A DNA stretch of 64,000 nucleotides from Enorma burkinafasonensis (GTDB lineage Bacteria; Actinomycetota; Coriobacteriia; Coriobacteriales; Coriobacteriaceae), in the NCBI RefSeq assembly GCF_902150035.1, contig NZ_LR597501.1, positions 124,001 through 188,000 on the forward strand, read 5' to 3'. Position 1 is the first letter of the stretch, and each line of letters starts with the position of its first letter. The notes beneath the pieces are model-generated. The model was not told the origin of the DNA. It did not search any database and saw only the letters and a list, made by a program, of their open reading frames with translations. Both the position numbers and the translations under genes were made by a program. Shown here piece by piece: positions 8,252-16,756 of this stretch.

Positions 8252-10921
8252 CTAGGATGCGTGCCCGCGGATGAGCCCGTCGAGCACATACGGTAGGATA
8301 CCACCGCTCGCCATGTACGCGGCCTCGGCCGGGGTGTCCACGCGCGCGATCGCATCGAAGCGGGTCTCGGTGCCGTCGGGCGCGGTCGCGCAGACGCCCA
8401 CGCGCCGCGATGCGGGCAAGCCGGCCGCCCAGTCGATGGGCTCGATCGAGAAGGTCTCGAGCCCCGTGAGGCCGAGCGAGGCGGCCGTGACGCCCTCCTC
8501 GAGCTCCAGGGGCAAGATCCCCATGCCCACGAGGTTGGAGCGGTGGATGCGCTCGAAGCTCTCGGCGATGACCGCGCGCACGCCGAGGAGCGCCGGGCCT
8601 TTCGCCGCCCAGTCGCGCGACGAGCCCGACCCGTACATCTTGCCGGCGATGACCAGAAGCGGGATGCCGGCAGCGCGGGCCGACTCCGCCGCGTCGAAGA
8701 CCGTCACCGTCTCGCCGCTCACCGGGTCGCGGGTCCAGGCGCCGCTCCGGCCGCTCGCGAGCCGGTTCTCGAGGCGCACGTTCGCGAAGGTTCCGCGCAT
8801 CATGACCTCGTGGTTGCCGCGCCGCGAACCGTAGCTGTTGAACGCGCCCTCCTCGACGCCGTGCTCCTCAAGGTAGCGCGCCGCGGGAGATGCGGGCGCG
8901 ATCCGGCCCGCCGGCGAGATGTGGTCGGTCGTCACGAAGTCGCCGAGGTAGACGAGGCAGCGCGCCCCCTCGATGCCCGCACCCGGGTGGGCGATGTCGG
9001 CATCGTCGACGAACGGCGGGCGTCGCACGTACGTGGAGGCGGCGTCCCACGGGAAGGTCGATGCGGGCGCGCGGTCGCCGAGAAGGCGCCAGCTCGCGTC
9101 GCCCTCGAAGAGGCCGTGCGCGGCCCTATCGTAGAGCGCGCGGTCGGCAAAGCGCTCAACGAGCGCGGCGACCTCGTCGTCTGCCGGCAGCAGATCGGCG
9201 AGCATGACGGGGCCCCGTGCGCCCTGGCAGACCGGCTCGTGCTGAAGATCGACATCGACGGTGCCCGCAAGCGCGTAGGCCACGACGAGCGCCGGCGCGC
9301 ACAGATAGTTCTGGGCGACCTCGGGCGCGATCCTGCCCTCGAAGTTGCGGTTGCCCGAGAGCACGCTCGCGAGCTCGAGCTCCCCTGCGCGCTCGGCGAG
9401 CTCGGGCGCGATGGGGCCCGAGTTGCCGATGCAGCTCATGCAGCCCCAGCCGCAGACCGAGAAGCCGAGGCGCGCGAGCGGCTCGATGAGGCCGGCGCGG
9501 GCGAGCAGGTCAGTCGTGGCATGCGAGCCGGGCGCGAACACGCGCTTCACCCAGGGCCTGGGCTCGCAGCCGAGCTCGACGGCACGGCGCGCGACGAGGC
9601 CCGCGGCGATCATCATGGCGGGGTCGGTCGCCGTGGTGCAGCTCGTGATCGCGGCGATGGCGACGGCGCCGTGGCGCACGCACTCGGCGCCCGCGGCGAA
9701 GTCGACCTCGACGCCCGAGCCGGGCTCGCGACCGTGGTCGCGAAGCACCGAGCGGAACCGCTCCCTCAGGCCGGGCACCGCGACGCGGTCGTGCGGGCGC
9801 GAGGGCCCGGCGAGCGAGGGCTCGACGGCCGAGAGGTCGAGCTCGAGCACGCGCGCGAAGACCGGCTCCGGGGCGTCTGCCGTGAAGCCCTGGGCTTCAA
9901 GGTAGACGCGGGCGAGCTCGAGCGTGCCCGGCTCGCGCCCGAAGGTGGCGAGCTGCGCAAGCGTGGCCTCGTCGGGCGGGAAGTAGGTCACGGTCGCGCC
10001 GTACTCGGGCGTCATGTTCGCGATCGTGGCGCGCTGCGTGGGCGTGAGCTCCGAGACGCCGGGCCCGAAGCACTCGACGAGCGAGCCCACCACGCGCTCC
10101 GCGCGCAGCAACTCCGCGAAGGCGAGGGCGACGTCCATGGCACTCACACCCGGGCGGAGCAACCCCGTGAGGCGCATGCCCACGACCTCGGGGATCCTGA
10201 TGGCGCAGGGCTGGCCGAGCGCGGCGGGCTCGGCCTCGATGCCGCCCACGCCCCAGCCGAGGACGCCCACGCCGTTGGCGGTCGTGGTGTGGGAGTCCGT
10301 GCCGACGAGGGTGTCGAAGAAGGCGAAGGGCTCGCCGTCGTCGACGGCCGTGCGCACCACGGTGCAGAAGCGCTCTATGTTGAGCTGGTGGCAGATGCCT
10401 TTGCCGGGCGGGACGATCTCGACGTTATCGAAGCTCTTGGCGCTCCAGGAGAGGAACGAGAAGCGCTCGGCGTTGCGCTCGGCCTCGATGCGGGCGTTCT
10501 CGGCGGCGGCGTTCGCGCAGGAGGCGACGTCGGCGGTGACCGAGTGGTCCACGACGAGCGTGCAGGGGATCCGCGGGTTCACGAGGGCGGGGTCGGCACC
10601 GCGCGCGAGGGCGGCGTCGCGCATGGCGGCGAAGTCGACGAAGACCGGCACGCCGGTGAAATCCTGGAAGAGCACGCGCGCGGGCATGAACTCGATCTCG
10701 TCGCCCGCCGTGCCCGCGAGTCCGGAGCGCACGATGCGCTCGGCGACCTCGCGGCCCGCCTCGGCGGAGGGGGCGTGGCGCACCGCGTTCTCGAGGAGGA
10801 CCTTCAAGGTCAGGGGCAGCCGCTCGGTGCCCAGGATGTCGGGGATGCTGACGTAGCGGTACGTGGCGCCGTCCACCGTGAGCTCGCGCTCGGCGAAACG
10901 GACCTGCTGTGCTGGTGCCAT
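8252..10921 (-). CDS. acnA: Aconitate hydratase
   Basis: This 889-aa enzyme of the AcnA/IRP1 class interconverts citrate and isocitrate using a [4Fe-4S] cluster. The three cluster cysteines are present as C428 (in SCTTATDP), C494 and C497 (in CMSC), with the same 66- and 3-residue spacings as Escherichia coli AcnA. The C-terminal swivel domain shows YGSGSSRDWAAKG. The start ATG follows AGGAG by 4 bases, and this AGGAG overlaps the stop codon of the P-type ATPase gene upstream, so translation of the two is probably coupled. No other TCA-cycle gene is in the window. Confidence 0.96.
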   Translation of the reverse strand: MAPAQQVRFAERELTVDGATYRYVSIPDILGTERLPLTLKVLLENAVRHAPSAEAGREVAERIVRSGLAGTAGDEIEFMPARVLFQDFTGVPVFVDFAAMRDAALARGADPALVNPRIPCTLVVDHSVTADVASCANAAAENARIEAERNAERFSFLSWSAKSFDNVEIVPPGKGICHQLNIERFCTVVRTAVDDGEPFAFFDTLVGTDSHTTTANGVGVLGWGVGGIEAEPAALGQPCAIRIPEVVGMRLTGLLRPGVSAMDVALAFAELLRAERVVGSLVECFGPGVSELTPTQRATIANMTPEYGATVTYFPPDEATLAQLATFGREPGTLELARVYLEAQGFTADAPEPVFARVLELDLSAVEPSLAGPSRPHDRVAVPGLRERFRSVLRDHGREPGSGVEVDFAAGAECVRHGAVAIAAITSCTTATDPAMMIAAGLVARRAVELGCEPRPWVKRVFAPGSHATTDLLARAGLIEPLARLGFSVCGWGCMSCIGNSGPIAPELAERAGELELASVLSGNRNFEGRIAPEVAQNYLCAPALVVAYALAGTVDVDLQHEPVCQGARGPVMLADLLPADDEVAALVERFADRALYDRAAHGLFEGDASWRLLGDRAPASTFPWDAASTYVRRPPFVDDADIAHPGAGIEGARCLVYLGDFVTTDHISPAGRIAPASPAARYLEEHGVEEGAFNSYGSRRGNHEVMMRGTFANVRLENRLASGRSGAWTRDPVSGETVTVFDAAESARAAGIPLLVIAGKMYGSGSSRDWAAKGPALLGVRAVIAESFERIHRSNLVGMGILPLELEEGVTAASLGLTGLETFSIEPIDWAAGLPASRRVGVCATAPDGTETRFDAIARVDTPAEAAYMASGGILPYVLDGLIRGHAS

Positions 10922-10928
10922 GGGGCTC

Positions 10929-13832
10929 CTATCTCGCGTGGGGGTCGTCCTCCCCCTGCATCTTAGTGCGCCGCCGTCCCGGCATGCGCACCCTGATCCC
11001 GGTTGTCGATTTCGTTACAGAACGAACCGACGTGGACCCCGACCGTCCAGCAGCAGTCGATTGAGCGGAAGAATTCGTTTTCGAGGAGGCGCGGGCCGCT
11101 CCCCCATCCGGCGACCCGGTGCCCCGGGGCGCGGGCGCCGCCTGGGAAGCGGGCGCGCCGGCGCGCGCGTTCGGAGCCTGGGCCTCCTGGTCAAGAGCCT
11201 GCGCGCCGACGTCATGGGCGTCGCGCTCGCGGCGGCGCGCCATGCGCTCCCTGACCGAGTCGACCATGCGGCGCGCGGACGAGCCGGTCGACGAGACGCG
11301 GCCCCGGGAGCCCTTGCGGCCGAGCGACACGCGCACGCCGCGGCCGAAGCCCGTGGCGAGGCGCGCCGTGCGCGGGGCCCGGGAATCCATGAGGGTGGCC
11401 ACGCGGAAGAACAGGGCGCAGCAGGCGACCGAGATGACGACCATGAGGGCGGCGAGCCCCAAGCCCATGGGCGCGATCGAGAAGAACGCCGGGAAGCCCA
11501 TAATCCCTGTGGCGAGGCCCGCCACGATCGAGGCGAAGAGCACCGTGCGCACGGTGGTGAACGGCTGCGAGATGCGCCAGATGAGGCAGCACCCCACGCC
11601 CGCCGTCGAGACGAGACACATGGTCGAGAGCGTGGCGACGTCGAAGGCGAACAGCGACCCCGCGAGCATGCACAGGCAGGCGCCCACGATGACCGAAAGC
11701 GACGCGGGCAGCGCGCGCTTCACCACGTTCACGAGGAAGCTCCCCTCCACGCGGGCTCGGTTCGTCTCGAGGCCGAGCACGAACCCGGGGTAACCGATGC
11801 AGAAGAAGTTGATGAGGGTCATCTGGATGGGCTGGAAGGGATAGGGCGGAAACGCGATGCATATGGCGGCGAGTCCCATCGAGAAGAGGGTCTTCGTGAG
11901 GAAGAGCGCGGCGGAGCGCTGGAGGTTGTTGATAGACCGGCGGCCCTCGGCGACCACGGCGGGCATGCTCGCGAAGTCGTTGTCGACGAGCACGAGCTCG
12001 GCGACGTTGCGCGCGGCGTCGGAGCCGGCCGCCATGGCGACCGAGCAGTCGGCCTCCTTCAGGGCCAGCACATCGTTCACGCCGTCGCCGGTCATGGCGA
12101 CCGTGTGCCCGCGGCGCTTGAGCGCCTGCACGAGCTCGCGCTTCTGCTGAGGGGTCACGCGGCCGAACACGTGGTAGCGGTCGACCGCCGCATCGAGCTT
12201 CGCCGGGGTGTCGAGGGTGGTCGCGTCGACGTAGCTGTCGGAGCCGGGCACGCCCACGACGCGCGCGATCGAGGAGACCGTGCGCGGGTCGTCGCCCGAG
12301 ATGACGTTCAGGGTCACACCCTGCTCGGTGAAGTAGGCGATGGTCTGCGCGGCAGAGGAGCGGATCTCGTCACGGATGGTCACGAAGCCGAGCGGACGGG
12401 CCCGACCCATGAGGTCGCCCTCCTCCGTGAAGCCGTCGACCTCGGCTACCACGAGCACGCGGCAGGTGCTCGCGAGCTCCGCCACGGTGTTCTCGACCTC
12501 GGCGAACGCCTCGTCGTCGAGCACGAACTGGGCCGCGCCCATCACGAACGAGCCCTCCGCGAAGGAGGCGCCGCTCCACTTCTTTGCCGAGGAGAACGGC
12601 ACCACGCGCACCGGCTCGCTTGCGGGCACGGGGTTCTTCTCGAAGTGGTCGAGAAGCGCCTTGCAGGTCTCGTTCGCGTCGGCCGACGTCGCGCGGGCGA
12701 TGTTGGCGAGCGCGAAGTCGGCGACGGAGACCGTCTCGGGGATGCCGGCGGGCACCCGCGCGCCCTCGACGGGCAGCGGGTAGGTGCCCTCGACCTCCAT
12801 GCGTCCCGAGGTGATGGTGCCGGTCTTGTCCAGGCAGAGCACGTCCACGCGGGCGAGCGTCTCGATGCAGTAGAGCTGCTGGGCGAGGACGTTTCTGCGC
12901 GCGAGGCGGGCGGTCGAGATCGCGAGCACCGACGAGGTGAGCAGCACGAGCCCCTGCGGGATCATGCCGAGCAGCGCACCCGTGACCGAGAGGATCTCCG
13001 AGGAGGGCACGCGGCCCGCCGCGAGCTCGGAGAAAAACCACGAGCCCAGGCCGTCGCCGGGGCTCCCCGCGAGCGCGTAGGTCTCCTGGAGGCTCGAGAT
13101 GAACAGCGCGATGCCCAAAGGCAGCATGATGACGCTCGCGAACCTCACGATGAGGTTCAGCGTGTTCATGATCTCCGAGTTCACCTTCTTGACGTACTTC
13201 GCCTCGTTGTTGATCTTGGCGACGTAGTTCTCGGCGCCGACGTGCACCACGCGGGCGTACACCAGGCCCGAATCGAGGAAGCTGCCGCTCATGAGCATGG
13301 AACCGGGCTCCTTGCGGATAAGGTTGCTCTCTCCGGTGAGCAGGCTCTCGTTCACCTGCGCCTCGCCGGAGACCACGACCGAGTCGGCGGGGATCTGGTC
13401 GCCGCGCCCGAGCTTGATGAGGTCGTCGGCCACGATCTCCTCGAGCTCGACATCGACTTCGGCCCCGTCGCGGATCGCCACGGCCTTCTTCGTGACGAGC
13501 AGCGTGAGCTTGTCGACCATGCGCTTTGAGCGCAGGGACTGGACGATGCCGATACCGGTGTTGAGCACGACGATCGCGAGGAACGTCAGGTTCTTGAAGG
13601 AGCCGGCGATGATGACGAGGATCGCGAGCACGAGGTTGATGAGGTTGAAGAGCGTGAGCAGGTTCTCTAGCACGAGCTGCTTGACCGATTTGGTCTTGAG
13701 CTCCATGTTGACGTTGACGCGGCCCTGGGCGATGCGCTCCTGGACCTCGGCGTTCGTGAGGCCGCGCACCTCGTCGGGCGCCGGCGCGGACGCGTGCGTC
13801 TCCTGCATGGGTCTATCGGGCTCCCCCGCCAT
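10929..13832 (-). CDS. CtpE-like cation-transporting P-type ATPase
   Basis: A 967-aa membrane pump with the P-type core: actuator motif LTGES (about 175), phosphorylation site D335-K-T-G-T, and hinge GDGVNDVLALKEAD (about 590). Six to ten membrane helices flank these. The layout and the sequence around MIPQGLVLLTSSVLA resemble mycobacterial CtpE, a calcium-uptake pump, and related streptococcal pumps; the fourth-helix motif is PQGL where classical P2 pumps have PEGL. About 150 residues after the last helix form a basic, Ala/Ser/Arg-rich tail with no recognisable domain. The start ATG has GAGGAGG just upstream. Calcium as substrate is inference from family resemblance. Confidence 0.88.
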   Translation of the reverse strand: MAGEPDRPMQETHASAPAPDEVRGLTNAEVQERIAQGRVNVNMELKTKSVKQLVLENLLTLFNLINLVLAILVIIAGSFKNLTFLAIVVLNTGIGIVQSLRSKRMVDKLTLLVTKKAVAIRDGAEVDVELEEIVADDLIKLGRGDQIPADSVVVSGEAQVNESLLTGESNLIRKEPGSMLMSGSFLDSGLVYARVVHVGAENYVAKINNEAKYVKKVNSEIMNTLNLIVRFASVIMLPLGIALFISSLQETYALAGSPGDGLGSWFFSELAAGRVPSSEILSVTGALLGMIPQGLVLLTSSVLAISTARLARRNVLAQQLYCIETLARVDVLCLDKTGTITSGRMEVEGTYPLPVEGARVPAGIPETVSVADFALANIARATSADANETCKALLDHFEKNPVPASEPVRVVPFSSAKKWSGASFAEGSFVMGAAQFVLDDEAFAEVENTVAELASTCRVLVVAEVDGFTEEGDLMGRARPLGFVTIRDEIRSSAAQTIAYFTEQGVTLNVISGDDPRTVSSIARVVGVPGSDSYVDATTLDTPAKLDAAVDRYHVFGRVTPQQKRELVQALKRRGHTVAMTGDGVNDVLALKEADCSVAMAAGSDAARNVAELVLVDNDFASMPAVVAEGRRSINNLQRSAALFLTKTLFSMGLAAICIAFPPYPFQPIQMTLINFFCIGYPGFVLGLETNRARVEGSFLVNVVKRALPASLSVIVGACLCMLAGSLFAFDVATLSTMCLVSTAGVGCCLIWRISQPFTTVRTVLFASIVAGLATGIMGFPAFFSIAPMGLGLAALMVVISVACCALFFRVATLMDSRAPRTARLATGFGRGVRVSLGRKGSRGRVSSTGSSARRMVDSVRERMARRRERDAHDVGAQALDQEAQAPNARAGAPASQAAPAPRGTGSPDGGAARASSKTNSSAQSTAAGRSGSTSVRSVTKSTTGIRVRMPGRRRTKMQGEDDPHAR

Positions 13833-14008
13833 CTATCCTCCTCGATGTGTAGGCAACGTCGAATAGCTTACCCGCAATCCCCGCGACGGATGCCCGCGCC
13901 GCGATATTCGCCCCGCGAACGCGGAACCAACACGAGCGCCCCGCCCTCGCGGGGCCGCCACCTTCCCGCACCATCGGATGGGGCGCCACGAGCTCCCGGC
14001 CGCCGCCG

Positions 14009-14036
14009 TTGCACCGCGCGGGCGTTTGGGTATAAT
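14009..14036 (+). promoter_or_regulatory. tRNA-Arg promoter
   Basis: TTGCAC and TATAAT are separated by 16 bp and end 13 bases before the tRNA, placing a start site a few bases ahead of the mature 5' end. It is the closest match to a vegetative promoter in the window. Confidence 0.8.
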
Positions 14037-14049
14037 GGCTGTCATCCGC

Positions 14050-14126
14050 GTCCCATTAGCTCAGTGGATTAGAGCGTCTGCCTCCGGAGCAGAAGGTCAC
14101 AGGTTCGAATCCTGCATGGGACACCA
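14050..14126 (+). tRNA. tRNA-Arg (anticodon CCG)
   Basis: The cloverleaf folds cleanly. The acceptor GTCCCAT pairs with ATGGGAC. The D arm is GCTC/GAGC, and the anticodon stem TCTGC/GCAGA encloses loop CTCCGGA (anticodon CCG, reading CGG). The T arm has loop TTCGAAT; its outermost 49-65 pair is A-C rather than Watson-Crick. The CCA end is encoded. It has its own promoter and terminator and is flanked downstream by an AT-rich repeat region. Confidence 0.97.
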
Positions 14127-14136
14127 GCTTATGGCA

Positions 14137-14168
14137 CCCGGGCCGTCCAAGCGGTCCGGGTTTTTCTT
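14137..14168 (+). terminator. Rho-independent terminator of tRNA-Arg
   Basis: A 9-bp stem (CCCGGGCCG with CGGTCCGGG, including one G-T pair) with a 6-base loop is followed by TTTTTCTT. Confidence 0.92.
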
Positions 14169-14315
14169 AAACGTCCCGTGACGTTCGCCCCTCCCGCATC
14201 CGCACACCCTGCCTGGAGCCCGAGCTACCCGGATGTCTCCCCGGCGGATCATAGGCGGTGGCCGCGGCGTTCCCGATCAGGACGCATCGGAACATCGTCC
14301 TGGGATGCCGTATGC

Positions 14316-14582
14316 TATCGTACGTTTTCTTCATTTCTCGAGTGCCCTCGTAAGAATAATGCAGACTTTTATAGAATTCTGCATTATTCTTACGACTGCC
14401 TTCACGTTCTGCATTCTTTGTACGATACATTTTCTTGTTTTGCATATTCTGTACGATAGTATTTTCTGGTTTGCATTTTTCTTACGAAGAAGAACTTCAT
14501 TTTGCAGAAATAGTTCGATAGATAATTTCTATATTGCATTCTTCTTACGATAGTAAACCTATTCGGAAGAAGCCGTACGATA
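14316..14582. repeat. Helically phased array of nine degenerate 18-bp elements
   Basis: In an otherwise gene-free, AT-rich stretch the core TGCATTCTTCTTACGATA recurs in degenerate form. Seven forward copies begin at about 14380, 14410, 14441, 14472, 14503, 14535 and 14565, and two inverted copies lie at 14316-14333 and 14346-14363. Spacings are 30-32 bp, close to three helical turns, so all cores face the same side of the DNA. The most conserved parts are TGCAT and TACGATA; the 12-13 bp between cores is A/T-rich and variable. The repeats are too divergent, and the spacers too short and similar, for CRISPR. No gene is supported here on either strand. Function is unknown; it looks like a cooperative protein-binding array. 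Confidence 0.85.
14348..14395. repeat. Perfect 18-bp inverted repeat within the array
   Basis: TCGTAAGAATAATGCAGA (14348-14365) is repeated in perfect inverse at 14378-14395 across a 12-bp AT-rich spacer. It is the point where the array's copies change orientation from inverted to direct. There is no T-run, so it does not look like a terminator. Confidence 0.9.
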
Positions 14583-14793
14583 ACGCCTCGTATTGCGTCT
14601 GTGGACGCCCTCGATCCACGCGCGTCGGCAACGGAAAGCTGGCCGAAACGACGACCCAGACGATACGTTCCGGCGCAGTTGTTTCGATGCGGTTCCGTAA
14701 GCCCGTTCCTGCCGGGCGTTACCCCCAAGTACGCTAAACTTCTGCCTATCTGAACGCATCGCTGATGAAACCGGCATGGCCGCAGGAGGGCAC
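14583..14793 (+). promoter_or_regulatory. Leader and probable promoter region of the aromatic operon
   Basis: This is the only space between the repeat array and aroF, so the operon's promoter should lie here or inside the array. A possible -10, TAAACT (14735-14740), lies 54 bases before the aroF start, without a convincing -35. No terminator-antiterminator pair or leader peptide was found. Confidence 0.3.
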
Positions 14794-15825
14794 ATGATCG
14801 CGATACTCAAGAAGAGCGCCGACGAGCGCGCCGTAAACCAGCTCGTCGGCTGGATCGAGGGCAAGGGCCTGCAGGCCCACGTGAGCCACGGAGAGAACGA
14901 GCTCATCATCGGCCTGGTGGGCGACACCACCAAGATCGACCCCTTCCTCCTCGAGAGCATGGACATCGTCGAGCGGGTCCAGCGCGTCTCGGAGCCCTTC
15001 AAGAAGGCGAACCGCAAGTTCCACCCTGCCGACTCGGTCGTGGACTGCGGGAACGGCGTGCTTCTGGGCGGCGGCCACTTCCAGGTGATCGCCGGGCCCT
15101 GTTCCGTCGAGGGCGATAACCTCATCCGCATCGCGCGACGCGTGCATGAGGCCGGCGCGACGATGCTGCGCGGCGGCGCGTACAAGCCGCGCACGAGCCC
15201 GTACGCCTACCAGGGCATGGGCCCTGCCGGCCTCGACCTGCTCTGCGAGGCCCGCGCCGAGCTGGGCATGCCCATCGTGACCGAGATCATGGACGCGCGC
15301 GACGTGCCCGTCTTCCTCGACAAGAAAATCGACGTCATGCAGATCGGCGCCCGCAACGCCCAGAACTTCACCCTGCTCAAGGAGGTCGGCAAGACCCAGA
15401 CCCCCGTGCTGCTCAAGCGCGGCATGTCCGGCACCATCGACGAGCTCCTCATGGCCGCCGAGTACATCATGAGCGAGGGCAACGACAACGTGATCCTCTG
15501 CGAGCGCGGCATCCGAACCTTCGAGACGCGCACCAGGAACACCTTCGACCTCAACGCCGTGCCGGTGCTGCACTACCTCTCGCACCTGCCCGTCGTCGCG
15601 GACCCCAGCCATGCGACGGGCTATACCCGCTACGTCGCGCCGATGGCGCTCGCGGCGACCGCGGCCGGCGCCGACGGCCTCGAGATCGAGGTCCACGACG
15701 ACCCCAGCCGCGCCTGGTCCGACGGCGCGCAGGCGCTCACGCCCGACATGTTCGACGACCTCATGCGGCGCATCGCGCTCATCCGCGACGCGATCCGCCC
15801 CGCCGCTAGCGAGGCCGGGCGATGA
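14794..15825 (+). CDS. aroF: 3-deoxy-7-phosphoheptulonate synthase (DAHP synthase, type I beta)
   Basis: The enzyme condenses phosphoenolpyruvate with erythrose 4-phosphate, the entry step of aromatic biosynthesis. A ferredoxin-like regulatory domain (about residues 1-70), as in Thermotoga DAHP synthase, precedes the TIM barrel. Active-site motifs seen are AGPCSVEG (metal-binding Cys), YKPRTSPYAYQG, KRGMSGTIDE, ERGIRTFE and DPSHATG. The ATG at 14794 has GGAGGG 3-4 bases upstream; an in-frame ATG six codons earlier lacks one. The N-terminal domain suggests feedback by tyrosine or phenylalanine (inference). It opens the operon and overlaps tyrA by ATGA. Confidence 0.96.
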   Translation: MIAILKKSADERAVNQLVGWIEGKGLQAHVSHGENELIIGLVGDTTKIDPFLLESMDIVERVQRVSEPFKKANRKFHPADSVVDCGNGVLLGGGHFQVIAGPCSVEGDNLIRIARRVHEAGATMLRGGAYKPRTSPYAYQGMGPAGLDLLCEARAELGMPIVTEIMDARDVPVFLDKKIDVMQIGARNAQNFTLLKEVGKTQTPVLLKRGMSGTIDELLMAAEYIMSEGNDNVILCERGIRTFETRTRNTFDLNAVPVLHYLSHLPVVADPSHATGYTRYVAPMALAATAAGADGLEIEVHDDPSRAWSDGAQALTPDMFDDLMRRIALIRDAIRPAASEAGR

Positions 15826-16718
15826 GCGCGGACGGGCGTCGACTGCGCGTCGGCATCGTCGGCCTCGGGCTCATCGGCGGCAGCTTCGCGCGCGCCTACC
15901 GTGCGGCGGGCGCCGAGGTCCTCGCCTGCGATGTCGACCGCGACATCCTCGAGGCCGCCCGCGTGGACACCATCGCAGGCGAGCTCGATGCGGATAGCCT
16001 GGGGACGGTCGACCTCGTAGTCCTCGCGGCCTACCCGCACGCCTGCCTCGAATGGCTCGAGGCGCATGCCGAGGCGCTCGGCGCCGCATCCGACCCCGAG
16101 CGCGGGACGGGACCGCTCGTCATCGACACCGCCGGCGTCAAGTCGGCCGTCTGCGAACGCGCCTTCGAGCTCGCGCGCACCCATGGCTTCGCCTTCGTGG
16201 GCGCGCATCCCATGGCGGGCACCGAGAACTCCGGCTTCGCATACGCGCGGGCCGACCTCTTCCGGGGCGCGCCGATGGTGCTGGTCCCGCCCGAGGTGGA
16301 CGACCTCGAGCGGCTCATGCTGCTCGACCGCGCCCACACGCTGCTCGCGCCCATCGGCTTCGGCTCCTTCAGCGTCACGACGCCCGGGGAGCACGACCGC
16401 ACCATCGCCTTCACGAGCCAGCTCGCGCACGTGGTATCGAACGCCTACGTGAAGAGCCCCACCGCCCAGGGACACCACGGCTTTTCCGCCGGCAGCTACC
16501 GCGACCTCACGCGGGTGGCGCACCTCAACCCCACCATGTGGGCGGAGCTCATGTGCGAGAACGCCGAGAACCTCAGCCGCGAGCTCACCTGGCTCATCGA
16601 TGCGCTCGACGCCTACCGCGCGGCGCTCGACGCCGGCGACCCCGAGCGGCTGCGCATGCTCCTCGCCGAGGGCGACCGCATCAAGCGCTCGCTCGACGAC
16701 GGCGACGTGCGCGCGTAG
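15822..16718 (+). CDS. tyrA: Prephenate dehydrogenase
   Basis: A 298-aa NAD(P)-dependent enzyme that oxidatively decarboxylates prephenate (or arogenate) on the tyrosine branch. The Rossmann motif GIVGLGLIGGS lies at residue 10-20 and the family motif GAHPMAGTENSGF near 128. The conserved helical dimerisation half contains the HHGFSAGSYRDLTRVA stretch. There is no C-terminal ACT domain, so end-product feedback probably acts elsewhere. Start and stop overlap with aroF by 4 bp; a 38-bp gap follows before aroB. Confidence 0.93.
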   Translation: MSADGRRLRVGIVGLGLIGGSFARAYRAAGAEVLACDVDRDILEAARVDTIAGELDADSLGTVDLVVLAAYPHACLEWLEAHAEALGAASDPERGTGPLVIDTAGVKSAVCERAFELARTHGFAFVGAHPMAGTENSGFAYARADLFRGAPMVLVPPEVDDLERLMLLDRAHTLLAPIGFGSFSVTTPGEHDRTIAFTSQLAHVVSNAYVKSPTAQGHHGFSAGSYRDLTRVAHLNPTMWAELMCENAENLSRELTWLIDALDAYRAALDAGDPERLRMLLAEGDRIKRSLDDGDVRA

Positions 16719-16756
16719 GCGCCCCGTCTGGCAGAACCGACCCCAAGGAACGACCC

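Noticed and set aside
14316-14582. CRISPR array
   Set aside because: Cores are degenerate rather than identical, spacers are only 12-13 bp and similar to each other, and no cas genes are present.
14050-14582. tRNA-Arg as the attachment site of an integrated element
   Set aside because: No integrase, no direct repeat of the tRNA 3' end and no phage or conjugation genes were seen within the window.
14167-14737. Several short open frames on both strands in the AT-rich region, some encoding repeated YRTKNAE-like words
   Set aside because: They are translations of the 31-bp repeat cores, lack ribosome sites, and the repeats are conserved as DNA at all codon positions.
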